64,000 nucleotides of DNA from Aequorivita sp. HC6-5 (GCA_905182755.1 CAJJCS010000002.1:62001-126000); one strand, 5' to 3'; counted from the first letter of the stretch, positions 38,582-50,608 are shown. Made by a program: numbers and translations. Notes: generated by a model from the letters alone, not told the origin.

Positions 38582-39274
38582 TTAAAGCGCGTTAAAATAG
38601 TCTAACGCTTGATGTAAATCTTTTTCTCTACGAAGGTTTAAGTTATTGGTTTGAATATACGTACTCATCTGGTCCTCCTTTGAAACTAACAACTTCTCTC
38701 TTTTTGTTTTCCCTTTTGGGAGTTTTGTAAGATGCCCCTTGCTACTTACAATGTACAATTGTTCTTTTTCTTTAAATGTGTCTGGAACATCTCTAGAGTA
38801 GGAGTTTGCAGACTCTTTACCCTCAACAAAATCTTTAATTATCTTTTTATACACAGTAAGCTTAGCACCTTGTGCTATCACCATAAAGTATCCCGCTTTT
38901 TGATTTTTGTCTGGAGATATAAGGTACACAAAATCATCATTTAAAATACGTACAGAGATGTTTTGATTTGCTTTGATGACATTGGCAACAGTAGCTGAGG
39001 CGTTAGTATTTGCCTTTAGTTCTATTTCTTCTGCCTGGACATTATACCTTAGTGCAACATTACTGGCCACTAATTTTCCATCTTTATATATAGATCCAAT
39101 TTGAAATTCTTTGTTTGCGTATATAGACCCCATGGTATTTTTATAGCCTTTGAAAACCGGTGTTGTTTTTGAGGATAGATAGTCATTATCTGATGTTTGG
39201 TCATTAGTCATACTTTGAGAAAGCATGTTTAAAGACACAAAAAGGGATACTAATACTAGAAAATTATTTTTCAT
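38582..39274 (-). CDS. secreted protein of unknown function, tandem paralogue
   Basis: About 230 aa from the ATG at 39274 (another in-frame ATG at 39283). A signal peptide (1-20, SLNMLSQ) precedes QIGSIYKDGKLVASNVALRY, YFMVIAQGAKLTVYKKIIKD, FKEKEQLYIVSSKGHLTKLP and a C-terminal NLNLRREKDLHQALDYFNAL. These line up with the downstream neighbour in the same order, giving two tandem copies 46 bases apart. I see no catalytic motif; repeated short strands could form a beta-rich fold. It is first of the pair; about 190 bases upstream there is the end of the YyaL-like gene. Confidence 0.82.
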   Translation of the reverse strand: MKNNFLVLVSLFVSLNMLSQSMTNDQTSDNDYLSSKTTPVFKGYKNTMGSIYANKEFQIGSIYKDGKLVASNVALRYNVQAEEIELKANTNASATVANVIKANQNISVRILNDDFVYLISPDKNQKAGYFMVIAQGAKLTVYKKIIKDFVEGKESANSYSRDVPDTFKEKEQLYIVSSKGHLTKLPKGKTKREKLLVSKEDQMSTYIQTNNLNLRREKDLHQALDYFNAL

Positions 39275-39464
39275 TAATGACATAGTTTATTTTTAAAAAC
39301 AAGCTCAAAACTAATCTTTCAAGCTTTTAATTGTGTTAAATTATTGTTATTGTTTAGGGATAATTGATGCTTTTTCAGCCAGCTGCAAATAAAAACAAAA
39401 CCTATAAAGCAGCAATTACTTTGTGCGTTTTTTGTGAGATAATTAATGTAAGGTATAGCTCTTA

Positions 39465-41577
39465 TTAAAGCTCAATTAAATCTATGGCTTTTGTCACATC
39501 TGTCTCGGGCATTTTACAAGCGTTATTCACACAAACATAAACAAAGGTCTCATTTTCTATAAAACGCTGCTCTAGAAGTGGGCTATTTCCCTCTATGGTG
39601 CTACCTGCAACAAGTTTGTTTGGCAAATAGTACTGATGAATTTCTTTCACTTTTTGCTGCGCATCTTCTCCTACAACAACAATTTCATAGAAGCTGTTTT
39701 GAAAATTCGCCAATAAGTCCAACCAGTTAGAAAACCCTGACGGGTATTTTTCTATCTCTGGGAGTACATTTTTAAGCATTTGAGAAGCGGTAGCGCCATA
39801 CGTTTGGTTGTCAAAATGATGTGATAAAACATATAAGTTTTTTGCCATCATAGAGTTGGATGCTGGAATTACATTGTCTCTGTATTCAAAACTTCTTGTA
39901 ATTAAAGATGGATCCTGGTCATTGGTGAAATAAAACAGTTGTTTTTCTGAATCAAAGAAATGTCCGTAGGTGTAGCTTGTTAGTTCATTGGCAATGAAGA
40001 GCCACTGATCATCCAAGGTAATTTCATACAAACCAATATAGGCATCAATTACCGCGGCATAATCTTCTAGATATCCATTAATAGTGCTTTTTCCGTCCTT
40101 ATAGCTATGAAACAAAGCGCCAGAAGTTTGCCATTGTTTAGACTTTATAAAGTGTGCGTTTTTTAAAGCAGCCTGCAAGTATGCTGGCTCTTGAAATGCT
40201 TTATAAGCATCTACATATCCCTTTAGCATAAGCCCATTCCAGGAGGTTAGTATTTTATCATCAAGTCTTGGCTTATCACGTTTATTTCTGTAGTTAAGGA
40301 GTGTTTTTCTCCAAGCCTGTTTTTTGTTTTGTAATTCTTGATTGGTAATACCAAACTCTGCGCACACCACAGGGTCACTTTTAGAGCGTATTAATACATA
40401 ATGATTGTTCTCCCATAGTCCAAAAGAATTAATGTTATAATAGGTTGAGAATAATTCAACATCTTCTCCAAGTTCCTTTGTAAGCTCCTCTTTGGTGAAC
40501 ACATAATAGGCTCCCTCTTCAAGAACTCCATCCTTGGTGAGGCTATCGGCGTCAAAGGAAGAGTAAAAGGCACCTTCACTGTTTGTGCATTCTCTAGCAA
40601 CAAATGCAAGAGTTTGAGTTACCACTTCTTTGTATAAATTATCTTTAGTGGCTAAATAGGCGTTGCTATACAAGCTTACCATCTGGGCATTATCATACAG
40701 CATTTTTTCAAAGTGAGGAACATGCCATTTTTTATCTACACTATACCTTGAGAAAGCCACCTCCAATATGATCGTATATTCCGCCATAGGCCATCTTGTT
40801 TAGGGTAGTGGTAACATATTCAAGTAGGCCCGTATCTTTGCTTTGTTTTGCTTTTCGCAGAAGATAAGAAATGGTATTTGGCATCATAAATTTAGGAGCT
40901 CTGTTTGGGCCTCCAAATGTGTTGTCAAAAGATGCTTGCCACTGGCTTAAAATTTCATCGGTATTGTAGTTTTTTAAATCTACATTTTCCTCATTTAAAG
41001 GAAGAAGATCCATGCTTTTTATACCTTCTTCAAGATTGTTCGCAACCTCAAATAACCTTTCTGGGTTTTGGGTGTATAGTTTTTGCATTTGTTCTAAGGC
41101 ATTTACCCAATCCTCTTTTTTAAAATAGGTACCTCCCCAAACAGGTCTTCCATCTGGAAGTGTTATAACATTAAGTGGCCACCCTGCACTTCCGGTTAAT
41201 AGCTGTACCGCATTAATATAGATTTGATCTACATCTGGACGCTCTTCTCTGTCTACCTTAACATTGATGTAGTTTTTGTTCATTACAGCGGCAACTGCAC
41301 TATCCTCAAAACTCTCTCGCTCCATAACATGGCACCAATGACAGGCAGCATATCCTATGCTAACAATCATGAGTTTTTTATCCTTTTTTGCAGCCTCCAA
41401 TGTTTGGTCATTCCAAGCTCTCCAATCTACAGGGTTGTGCGCGTGCTGCAATAAATAAGGACTTGTTTCTTGGGCAAGTAAGTTGGTGTATTGATGTATG
41501 TCCACGGCGTCTTTTTTTGAAGTATTACAAGAAAAAAATAAAATCGAACAAAGTAAAATCAAATAAAGTTGTTTCAT
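39465..41577 (-). CDS. YyaL-type thioredoxin-domain lipoprotein (DUF255), frameshifted
   Basis: Two open frames join after removing one base in AAA at 40753-40755, restoring IYDHIGGGFSRYSVDKKW across the break and a protein of about 704 aa. The N-terminus is a lipoprotein signal (LLCSILFFSCNTS); the DUF255/thioredoxin-like domain follows with ETSPYLLQHAHNPVDW and the redox-like ACHWCHVMERESF; the C-terminal two thirds resemble an alpha/alpha six-barrel (LTSWNGLMLKGYVDAYKAF). Homologues include Bacillus YyaL and human SPATA20, whose function is not settled. The break falls in the middle of the conserved region, so the gene is probably intact. Confidence 0.87.
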
Positions 41578-41675
41578 CTATACTTGGGTTTAATAAATCT
41601 TATAAACAAAAATACACTTTTTGAAATTTCAAAATATAGTATTATACATCTATTGTGTCTGTAAGCAATACAATA

Positions 41676-42605
41676 TCAGCCATTAACTGCCTCTACGGTT
41701 TCAACTCGGCCAGGCATCATTTCTTTAAGCATGGTTTGAATACCATTTTTTAAAGTAACGGTTGCCGAAGGACAACCACTGCATGCCCCTTGCAAGATGA
41801 CATGAACGGTTTTAGTGTCTTTTTGATAGGAGTCAAACGCAATGTGCCCGCCATCACTTGCTACAGCCGGTTTGATGTACTCATCAAGAATATCAACAAT
41901 CTCCTGCTCAATATTGTTGTATGCTTTGTCGTTTTTTTCCTGAGAAACAGCCGTTTTTTTCTTGTCATTTGCTGTAACAATCTCTTTCTTGCTTTGCAAA
42001 AAAGCATCATTAAAAATAGCTTTACCCTCTTCTATGAAGGTTCTTATAAATGAGCGTAGTTCATTGGAGACTTCTGTCCATTCAACCACATTGTATTTTG
42101 TTATAGAAATATAGTTTGCGCTAATAAAAACTTCTTTTACAAAAGCAAAAGAGAAGAGTGCTTTTGCTAGTGGTGCCTCTATTGCATCTTCTATAGATTT
42201 AAACTCAAAAACCCCATCAGCTAGGGGTTTGTTAGCAACATACTTCATCACCCCTGGGTTTGGAGTGCTTTCTGCATATACTGTAACAGGTACTTTTTTT
42301 GATGTTTCTTCTTCGGTGATTACCTCTTTGTCACTATTTAGGTAGTCTGCAATAGATTGTGCTACTTCGTCCTGTACAGATGGCCAATCAACAATATTGA
42401 ATTTCTCAATAGCAACAAAATTTTGAGATATATAGACTGTTTTCACAAAGGGAAGGTAAAACAATTCTTGAGCTAAAGGACTGGGTTTTGCTTGGTCTAT
42501 GTTAGAGAACTCATAACTTTTCGCCTGGGTTAAAAACGAATTTGTAACAAACTTCACAATATTTTCGTTATTTGTTGGTTGTACAGATATGTTAAATTGG
42601 TCCAT
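41676..42605 (-). CDS. Nfu/NifU-type iron-sulfur protein with duplicated N-domain
   Basis: About 309 aa from the ATG at 42605. Two Nfu N-terminal domains follow each other (about 1-90 and 100-195): each has a P-N-x-x-x-x-K-x-V start (NNENIVKFVTNS; TPNPGVMKYVANKPL) and a VKTVYISQNFVAIEK or VKEVFISANYISITK strand. The C-terminal NifU domain (about 235-305) carries the cluster ligand motif GACSGCPSATVTLKNGI. Such proteins deliver Fe-S clusters to target enzymes. The longer frame to 42680 is discarded, as it would lack conservation. It is divergent from the adhesin gene; the two starts are about 90 bases apart. Confidence 0.9.
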   Translation of the reverse strand: MDQFNISVQPTNNENIVKFVTNSFLTQAKSYEFSNIDQAKPSPLAQELFYLPFVKTVYISQNFVAIEKFNIVDWPSVQDEVAQSIADYLNSDKEVITEEETSKKVPVTVYAESTPNPGVMKYVANKPLADGVFEFKSIEDAIEAPLAKALFSFAFVKEVFISANYISITKYNVVEWTEVSNELRSFIRTFIEEGKAIFNDAFLQSKKEIVTANDKKKTAVSQEKNDKAYNNIEQEIVDILDEYIKPAVASDGGHIAFDSYQKDTKTVHVILQGACSGCPSATVTLKNGIQTMLKEMMPGRVETVEAVNG

Positions 42606-42692
42606 AGTGTGAATTTTGTGTGATTTTTTTTTGCAAAAATACCGAAAGAAAATCATTGTAATGAATATATTTGACCTCATATTGATTTGTTA

Positions 42693-45600
42693 ATGAAAAA
42701 AATAGTACCCTTTATATTTGCACTCTATTGTTCTGTGGGTATTGGCCAAATCACCATAGATGAAACTTTTACCGCTCAAGAATTAATTCAAGACATCCTT
42801 ATTGATTCTCCATGTGCTGAAGTTACTAATGTTGGCCAGCGTACGGGTACAGATTTTGGAAACGTAAACGGGATTGGATATTTTAACGCAAACGGCTCAA
42901 ATTTTCCTTTTTCTGACGGGATTATTCTAATGACAGGTGATGTTTCTCAGGCATCTGGCCCCAATAATACTGGTGTAACGCTAAGTGGTGGTGACGCATC
43001 ATGGCCCGGAGATCCAGATTTAGAGGCAAACACTACTGCAACAGCTACCAATAACGCCTCTGCAATTCAGTTCAATTTTGTACCACAAATTGCTCAGATA
43101 AATTTTAATTTTATTTTAGCATCTGAAGAATATAATAGAAATTTTGAATGTACTTTTTCTGACGCTTTCGCATTTATACTCACAGACCAAGTAACGGGTG
43201 CTGTTCAAAACCTTGCGGTATTACCTGGTACCACAACTCCAATAGAGGTTACAAATGTTAGGTATGGTATCCCAGGGCAGTGTGATGATATAAATACAGA
43301 ATATTTTCAACAATATAATTTTGATGTTCCTGGTTTGCCTTCTGTAAATGCGGCAGACTCTCCCATATACCTCAATGGCCAAACCGTTCCTTTAACAGCT
43401 GTTGGTAATGTAATTCCGGGAAATGGCTACAACATAAAACTAGTTATTGCAGATGAGACAGATTCTGCATTTGATGCTGCCGTATTTCTTGAAGGTGGCT
43501 CTTTTAATATTGGAGTAAACCTTGGTCCAGATGTTACCATTGAACTAGGAACTGCTTTGTGTGAAGGTGAAACATTAGAGATAGGTTTATCTGGCCTGGG
43601 TGGTTCTACAGATGGAAGTACCTATCAATGGTTTATTTTCAATCCTGTTACTTTGGTCTTTGACATCATTCCAGGAGAAACTAATTCCACGCTAGATGTC
43701 ACAGTATCTGGAACCTATCAAATAGAAGTTACCAATGATGATTCTGGTTGTTCTGGAACCGATGATATTGTAGTTGAGTTTGCCCCACAGCCAATAGCAA
43801 ACCAACCAATCAATTTGTTTCAGTGTGATGATGGATCTCAAATGGGGGTTTTTGATCTTACCATTAATGATGCGCTTGTTTTGGGCGCTCAAGACCCTAC
43901 TTTGTTTACAGTCAAATACTATGAAGATTTCACAGACTCTCAAGCAGGTGTAAATGAAATTCTTACGCCCAATGCCTTTCTAATTACCGCACCACCTTTA
44001 CAAACAATTTTTGTGCGCATAGAAGATATTGGCGGAATATGTTTTGCTTTAGAAGATTTTACAATTAATTACTCCCAACCTTTTGTAGCTGAACTTACTG
44101 ACGAAGGATTTTGTGATGGTGACTCCAGCGGTATAGTTGCTGTTAATTTACCAGATCTTAAAGATGTTGAGGTTCTCAATGGTCTTGATCCTCTGCTCTA
44201 TGATATTACCTACCACAATACCCTCATTGATGCAAACGCAGATGTAAACCCACTGCCAGGAATTTATAATGTAACGGGACCTGTTGAGACTATTTTTGTG
44301 CGTATAGAAAGTGTTTTTGACCAGCTTTGTTTTGATACAGGAAGCTTTGATATTACTATTTATGTAGCGGCTACCGCCACCATTCCAACCAAGTATAACA
44401 TTTGTGACGAGTTACCCAACGATGGTTTTGGTATTTTCGATTTAACGACCAAAGATTTAGAGATTACCGGAGGTAACCCAGATGCAGTAGTTTCTTACTA
44501 TATTACTTTTGCTCAGGCTCTTGCAGGAACTCCTGCTATTGCTCCTGCCGATGCATTTATTAATACAGTACAAGGTTTTCAAGTTGTATATGCTAGGGTA
44601 GATAATATAAACGCCACAGATTGTTCTAACATCGTAGCTTTAGAGTTGCAGGTTAATGATGCTCCTGCCATCACAGATCCAATTACTGATTATTTTGTGT
44701 GTGATTTGGACGGTAACGGTATTGAGACTTTTGATTTAACGAGCAAGGATGAGGAGATTTTAAATTCTTTGGTAGATGTTACTTTAAGCTATCATGAGAA
44801 TTTTGCAGATGCAGAAGCTGGGTTATTTCCTATCACTCCTGCCACGGGGTATGTAAGTCCTTCTGCTACTATTTGGGTACGCGCTGTAAACTATGAGGAT
44901 GGAGATATTTCTAATGCTGCTTTGTGTGTTACTATAGGACAGTTTGATTTAATTTTAGGAGAGACTCCTTCTTTTAATATTATCCCAGAGATTGTAGCGT
45001 GTGATGATGAGATTGCTGATGGTATTACGGAGTTTGATTTAAACAGTTACAATGAGATTATCACCGGTGGTAATCCAGATGTTACTGTCACGTATCATGC
45101 CACCCAGGAGTTTGCCCAAGATGGTATTCCTGCCTTGCCTGTATTTTACACCAACACGACCAACCCTGAAGATATTTGGGTACGTGTTAGTGATGTAAGT
45201 GGTTGTTATGGTATTTTCATGAGTTCTTTGGTTGTTGTGCCTCGTCCAGAGATATTTGAGCCCTTGCCACTTATATACTGTGATGATGACAACGATGGTT
45301 TTGGGACCTTTATATTAACGGATGCCGATGAGCAGGTAGTAGGAGGTAACCCAGCGGGTAACCTAGTTGTTAGTTACCATGTTACATTATCTGATGCTAT
45401 AAACGGGGTATTGCCTTTAGTTAGTCCTTATGATAATGAGGTTCCTTTTGATCAGATTATCTATGTTCGATTGTTTGATATTGCTTCGGGATGTTATAAC
45501 ACCACGATTCTGCATTTACTAGTAGAGGAGCGTCCAGCCATTACCGACCCACAGCCTTTGGTTGTTTGTGATACAGATGGAGACGGCATTGCTGTTTTTA

Positions 45601-48600
45601 ATTTAACCTCTGCAGAGCCTGATATGCTTCAAGGCTTAACGGGCGGCCCTTATGTTGTGTCTTACTTTACAGACATGGCGATGACTAGTGCTATTGTGAA
45701 CCCTTTTAGTTTCAGCAATAGTGTGAACCCTCAGACGATATATGTTACTGTTAGTGATACCAATAATGATTGTGAGAGTTTAACTACCTTAGAGCTACGT
45801 GTTGAGATCCCGCCACTGCTTGTCAATCCAACGCCACTGGAGCTTTGTGACCAGACCGATATTCTAGGGCCTGATGATGAGCTGGAGATTTTTGATTTAA
45901 CCAGTAGGATAGCAGAGATAACAGGCGGAGATTTAAGTGTATCTGTTAGCTTCTTTGAGAGTTTTGCAGATTTGCAAGGTAACACCAACGCTATTGCAGC
46001 TCCAACAGCCTACCAAAATATAATTGGCGGTGTTGTTCAAAACCCTCAGACTATATGGATACGCGCCCAGGATGTAAACACCTCTTGTGTTATCGATACA
46101 GGTGTTGTAACCTTAGATTTGATTGTAAATCCACTTCCTTCACCAATACTACCAACGCCACTGGAGATTTGTGATATAGACAATGATGGTTTTGGCGAGT
46201 TTACCTTGACCGATAAAGATATTGAGATTATTGGCGGTGAGCCAGGAGTTATCGTTAGCTATCACGAGACGTTGAGTGATGCTCAGAATAACATATTCCC
46301 AATAGGGAGTCCTTACCAAAATATAGTAGCCAATCTTCAGTTTGTTTATGTACGTGCTACCTATGATGATGTTCCTCCTGCGTTAGGTACAGGTTGCTGG
46401 CGTGTTGTCAAGCTAGAGCTTGTTGTAAACCCAACACCTATCGTACCGATAGATTTAGAACCAATTATAGCCTGTGATCCAGATATGGATGGTTTTGAGG
46501 TGTTTGATCTCACCCAACGCGCAGCTATCATTTACGGTACTCAGGATGTAAGTCAGTACTCGTTAAGTTACTATTTAAGTGAGGCAGATGCCCACAGTAG
46601 GCACCCCAGCTATTGCAAGTCCAAACACTTTTACCAATACTGTTAACTCCACTACAAACTATTTGGATCCGTTTGGAGAATGTAGATAGTGGCTGTTTTA
46701 AGTTGGGTAGTTTTGATATCCAGGTTGTTGATGGCCCCGAGGTTATACAACCCAACGCGTTTAACAAGTGTGATGATTTGGGAGAACCCTTTGATGGTAT
46801 TACGACCTTTGATTTAACAACTCAGGATGCTATTATTACAGCAGGCGAGCCGTCTGTAGGAGTACAGTATTATGAGACCCTTGCCAACGCGCAGGCAGAT
46901 ATTGATGCTATTAACCCTGCCACGGCGTATGTAAACCAGGTAAACTTGCAAACGATTTATGTTCGTGTTACCGATGGTAATAGTTTATGTGTAGATACAA
47001 GTGTTACCCTTACCCTAAGGGTATTGCCAAACCCTCAGCCAGAACAGCCAGATCCTATTGCGCTTTGTGATACAGATGGTGATGGTCAGCAGGTGTTTGA
47101 TTTAACCATTAGAGCTGCACAGATTTTAGATGGTGAGACGTATGATTTACTATACTACGAGACAGAGCTGTTAGCTATAGACGGCGCGCCAGGCACAGAG
47201 ATTTTAGATCCTACGGCGTATACCAATACTAGTAACCCTCAGGATATTTACATACGTGTTACCAACCCTGGTTCAGACGCTTTGTGTTTTGAGATAGTTG
47301 TTTTAACGATATCTGTAAACACGCTTCCAGATGATGGTGTTTTATTGGATGATTATGAGATCTGTGAGCTTCCCTTTGATGGTATTTCTATTTTTGATTT
47401 AACGACAAAGATTCCAGAGATATTGGTGGGTCAAGATATGGTTAACAATGTGGTTAGTTTTTATGTCACCCCGGCAGATGCTACAGCAGGTGTAAACCCA
47501 ATTCCAATACCTACCACGTACCAAAACATCACTAATCCTCAGGCTATCTATGTAGGTATTACTAATACGGCTACGGGATGTTATATAGGCGGCGTTCAGT
47601 TTTTCAACATTGAGGTGAAGCCAGGAGCTACAGCTACAGCGCCATTGCTTGCTTACACTTTGTGTGATCAAGAGGGAGAAAATGACGGTTTTACAAGTTT
47701 TGATTTAACCCTTCAGAGTTTATTGGATGAGATTTTAAATGGTCAAGACCCTTTAGATTATCTATTGACCTTCCACGAGACATTAGCCAATGCTATGGAC
47801 GCAGAGAATCCTTTGGGAGCTAGTTATACCAATATTATCAACCCTCAGATTATTTATGCAAGGGTAGAGAACGCATCTTCTGGCTGTTATGATGTTGTAG
47901 AAGTAATCTTGAAGGTAAATCAATTACCGGTAATTACCCTAGAGGAGAGTTATAGATTGTGTGTTGATCAAAATGGTCTTCCTATTGCCTCAGACCAGGG
48001 AGCAGCCTCACCACCAGTTATAGATACATCTCTAGATGATGCGTTGTATAGCTTTGAGTGGAGTATAGATGGTGTTGTTCAAGTAGGAGAGAGTGGCGCT
48101 AGTATTATAGCCACTACAGGCGGGGTGTATCAGGTAAATATTACACAGTTATCAAGTGGCTGCCAGACAGTAGTTAGTACTACGGTAACGGTATCACAGG
48201 CTCCGGTTACGTGGAGTTTTAATTTACTTAACGGGGCTTTTGCTGATAACCACAGTGTAGAGATATTGGCCGAGGGTCTTGGCGAGTATGTGTATAGTAT
48301 AGATGGCGGACCCTTCCAGGAGAGTAATGTGTTTAGTAATGTATCTCCAGGGGTGCATACTATTACCATAAAAGACGCCAATGGTTGTGGAGAGGTTAGC
48401 TTTGATATAGGCGTTGTGGATTACCCTGATTACTTTACACCCAATAACGATGGATATCACGATACTTGGAATATAATAGGCATTGCAGATTTCGATGCTA
48501 CGGCAAATATTTATATATTTGACCGCTACGGGAAACTGCTCAAGCAAATTAGTCCATTAAGTCCAGGATGGGATGGAACTTATAATGGTAATGCATTACC

Positions 48601-48685
48601 ATCGAGTGATTATTGGTTTAGAGTGGAGTACACAGAACAAGGAATACAGAAAGAAATAAAAGGGCATTTTACCCTAAAGAGATAA
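42693..48685 (+). CDS. giant T9SS-secreted repeat adhesin (SprB-like), two apparent frameshifts
   Basis: About 1997 aa when two extra bases (in CCC at 46591-46593 and near 46645-46648) are removed. In order: signal peptide (1-18), a choice-of-anchor L-type domain (about 20-275: FNFILASEEYNRNFECTFSD, LVIADETDSAFDAAVFLEGG), an Ig-like domain (about 280-365), 14 repeats of about 90 residues each with a Cys-Asp opening and a Gly-Cys near the end, a region with YSIDGGPFQESNVFSNVSPG, and the gliding-motility-associated type B sorting domain (FTPNNDGYHDTWNI to HFTLKR). Adhesins with this tail are secreted by T9SS and work with PorP/SprF partners such as the next gene, 22 bases away. Start: ATG 42693. 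Confidence 0.9.
43800..47930 (+). repeat. 14 tandem ~90-residue protein repeats inside the adhesin
   Basis: Each unit opens with C-D, often followed by an acidic D-x-D-x-D-G loop (for example CDTDGDGIAVFNLT, CDDDNDGFGTFILT), then F-D-L-T, a variable core with SYHET-like strands, and closes with NPQTIWVRV and a second Cys (SGCY). The units are diverged (not identical in DNA), so this is an old array, not a recent slippage product. Confidence 0.85.
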
Positions 48686-48707
48686 GAAATTAGACGATAC
48701 TAAAATT

Positions 48708-49727
48708 ATGAATTTTAAAAAAACCTACGTTGTTTTACTTTTATTAGTAACCCAATTTTCATTTTCACAGGATGGTATTCCTGTTTATCACGACTACTTG
48801 AGTGATAATTTGTATTTATTGCACCCCTCTATGGCAGGAGCAGCATCTCACAATCAAGTAAGATTAACGGCCCGTCAACAATGGTTTGGAGAACTAGAGG
48901 CTCCAAATTTACAGACACTAAGTTTTAACGCAAGGCTGGGTGAGAAATCTGGTTTTGGCGCTATTGTGTATAACGATAAAAATGGTTTTCATTCTCAATC
49001 TGGGGGCTATATCACCTATGCGTATCATTTAATGTTTTCTAGAACAGCCACAGATTTAAATCAATTATCATTTGGACTTAGCGCAGGATTTTCTCAATCT
49101 AATCTTAATGAAAACACTTTTTTACTTTCATACCCAACCAATGACAGCTTTGATCCAGCAATTTTTGGAGGCACACAATCTGCATCCTATTTCAATATAG
49201 ATGCTAGTTTGTCTTATAATTTTTTAAATTTTTCTTCTCATGTTACTGTAAAGAATTTAATATTACAAAACAGAGACCTTTATGATCCAAGAAATGAATC
49301 TAATAACCAACGTAGATATCTAGTTTCTGCTGGATACGCAATTGGTAGTTATGGCTCAGACTGGAGCTATGAGCCATCTGTTTTATTTCAATACTCTGAG
49401 GGTACCGCAGAGAAATCTGTGGATGTGAATTTTAAATTATTCAGAAGCATGGATTTTGGTAAGATCTGGGCGGCATTATCATACAGAAGGTCTCTAGATG
49501 GTGCAGAGTATCTTCAGGGAGGGGTTATCGACTCACAACAACAACAATTAATCACACCTGTTTTAGGGGTTAATTATAATAACTTTTTATTTGCATACAC
49601 TTATGGTCTTCAATTAGGTGATGTTCAATTTAATAATGGTGGCGGGTTTCATCAAATCACTTTGGGGTATGATTTCTTAGGAAACAGACCAGAGCCTTAT
49701 GATTGTAATTGCCCAGCAATTAACTAA
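48708..49727 (+). CDS. PorP/SprF-family type IX secretion system membrane protein
   Basis: A 339-aa outer-membrane barrel with a signal peptide (1-20, QFSFSQ). The early segment YLLHPSMAGAASHNQVRLTA, with RQQWFGELEAP after it, is the PorP/SprF hallmark, and the rest is alternating barrel strands. In Flavobacterium johnsoniae SprF is needed for secretion of its neighbour adhesin SprB. Here the gene follows the type B adhesin by 22 bases, so it is the likely dedicated partner. It ends at a palindromic terminator. Confidence 0.93.
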   Translation: MNFKKTYVVLLLLVTQFSFSQDGIPVYHDYLSDNLYLLHPSMAGAASHNQVRLTARQQWFGELEAPNLQTLSFNARLGEKSGFGAIVYNDKNGFHSQSGGYITYAYHLMFSRTATDLNQLSFGLSAGFSQSNLNENTFLLSYPTNDSFDPAIFGGTQSASYFNIDASLSYNFLNFSSHVTVKNLILQNRDLYDPRNESNNQRRYLVSAGYAIGSYGSDWSYEPSVLFQYSEGTAEKSVDVNFKLFRSMDFGKIWAALSYRRSLDGAEYLQGGVIDSQQQQLITPVLGVNYNNFLFAYTYGLQLGDVQFNNGGGFHQITLGYDFLGNRPEPYDCNCPAIN

Positions 49728-49728
49728 T

Positions 49729-49758
49729 AAAAAAGCCTGCTAATTAGCAGGCTTTTTT
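49729..49758. terminator. palindromic terminator between porP/sprF and murI
   Basis: AAAAAAGCCTGC, loop TAATTA, GCAGGCTTTTTT. It is symmetric and serves both convergent genes. It is nearly identical to the hairpin at 50609-50638. Confidence 0.93.
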
Positions 49759-49764
49759 ATTGTT

Positions 49765-50557
49765 TTAGAAGATCTTTTCTGAGATATCAATACTGTCTTT
49801 GTACTGTTTTAATAAAAAAGTAAGAGTCTTGGCTTTTGAGTTTGTAAAAAACTCAAGTTTTGGTTTTGATTAGTGACGTGCTTAAAAGATCATTAGAGCT
49901 AAGTACAAGCTGGGTCTGTCTTGCTACTGCTTGCCCACTATCTATTATTTGTATGTTGTCTGGCAGTAGTTTTTTTAGCTGCTCTATAAGGTATGGATAA
50001 TGGCTACAGCCCAATACTAGATAATCAATGTTAGCCGCTAACATAGGTTCTAGGTATTTTTTAAGCAGCACTGTGGTTTGTGGCGAGGCAATCTCACCAT
50101 TTTCTATAAGTTTTACCAATCCCTCTCCTACAACTTCTGTAATTTTAATATTTAATGCTAAGGCCTTAGAGGTCTCAACAAATAATTCGCTACTAAGTGT
50201 GCCCTTAGTTGCTAAAATGCCAATACTGCTTGTCTTAGACATTAACGCAGCAGGTTTAATGGCAGGTTCTATGCCAATAAACGCAATTTGGTAATGGTTT
50301 CTTAAATAGGTGATGGCGTTTGTAGTTGCGGTATTGCAAGCTATAATTATAATTTTACAGCCAAGGGAGATAAGGTGTTCGGTATTTTTAATACACAGTG
50401 AGAGAATTTCCTCTTTTGTTTTGTTACCGTAGGGTGCATTTATACTATCTGCAAGATATATAGTAGCCTCATGAGGTAGTTGTTTGTGAATTTCCTTCCA
50501 AATAGAAGTCCCGCCCACTCCAGAATCAAAAATACCTATAGGTGCCTTATTGTTCAT
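49765..50557 (-). CDS. murI: glutamate racemase, frameshifted near C-terminus
   Basis: Converts L- to D-glutamate for peptidoglycan. IGIFDSGVGGTSIWKEI (about 7-23) has the first catalytic Cys position changed to other conserved signature residues; the two catalytic cysteines sit in IIACNTATTNA and LVLGCSHYPYL, and the substrate site LADSINAPYGNKT is intact. As written the frame stops at 49853; removing one base from TTTT at 49858-49861 restores LEFFTNSKAKTLTFLLKQY and ends at 49765, a normal 263-aa length that sits 7 bases from the terminator. Confidence 0.9.
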
Positions 50558-50608
50558 ATGATAAAGGTAATGATATCAACTATATTTTTATTGCATAAAG
50601 CCTAAAAC

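Noticed and set aside
43800-47930. CRISPR-like or satellite DNA
   Set aside because: Periodicity is in the protein only; DNA units are diverged, long and coding in one frame.
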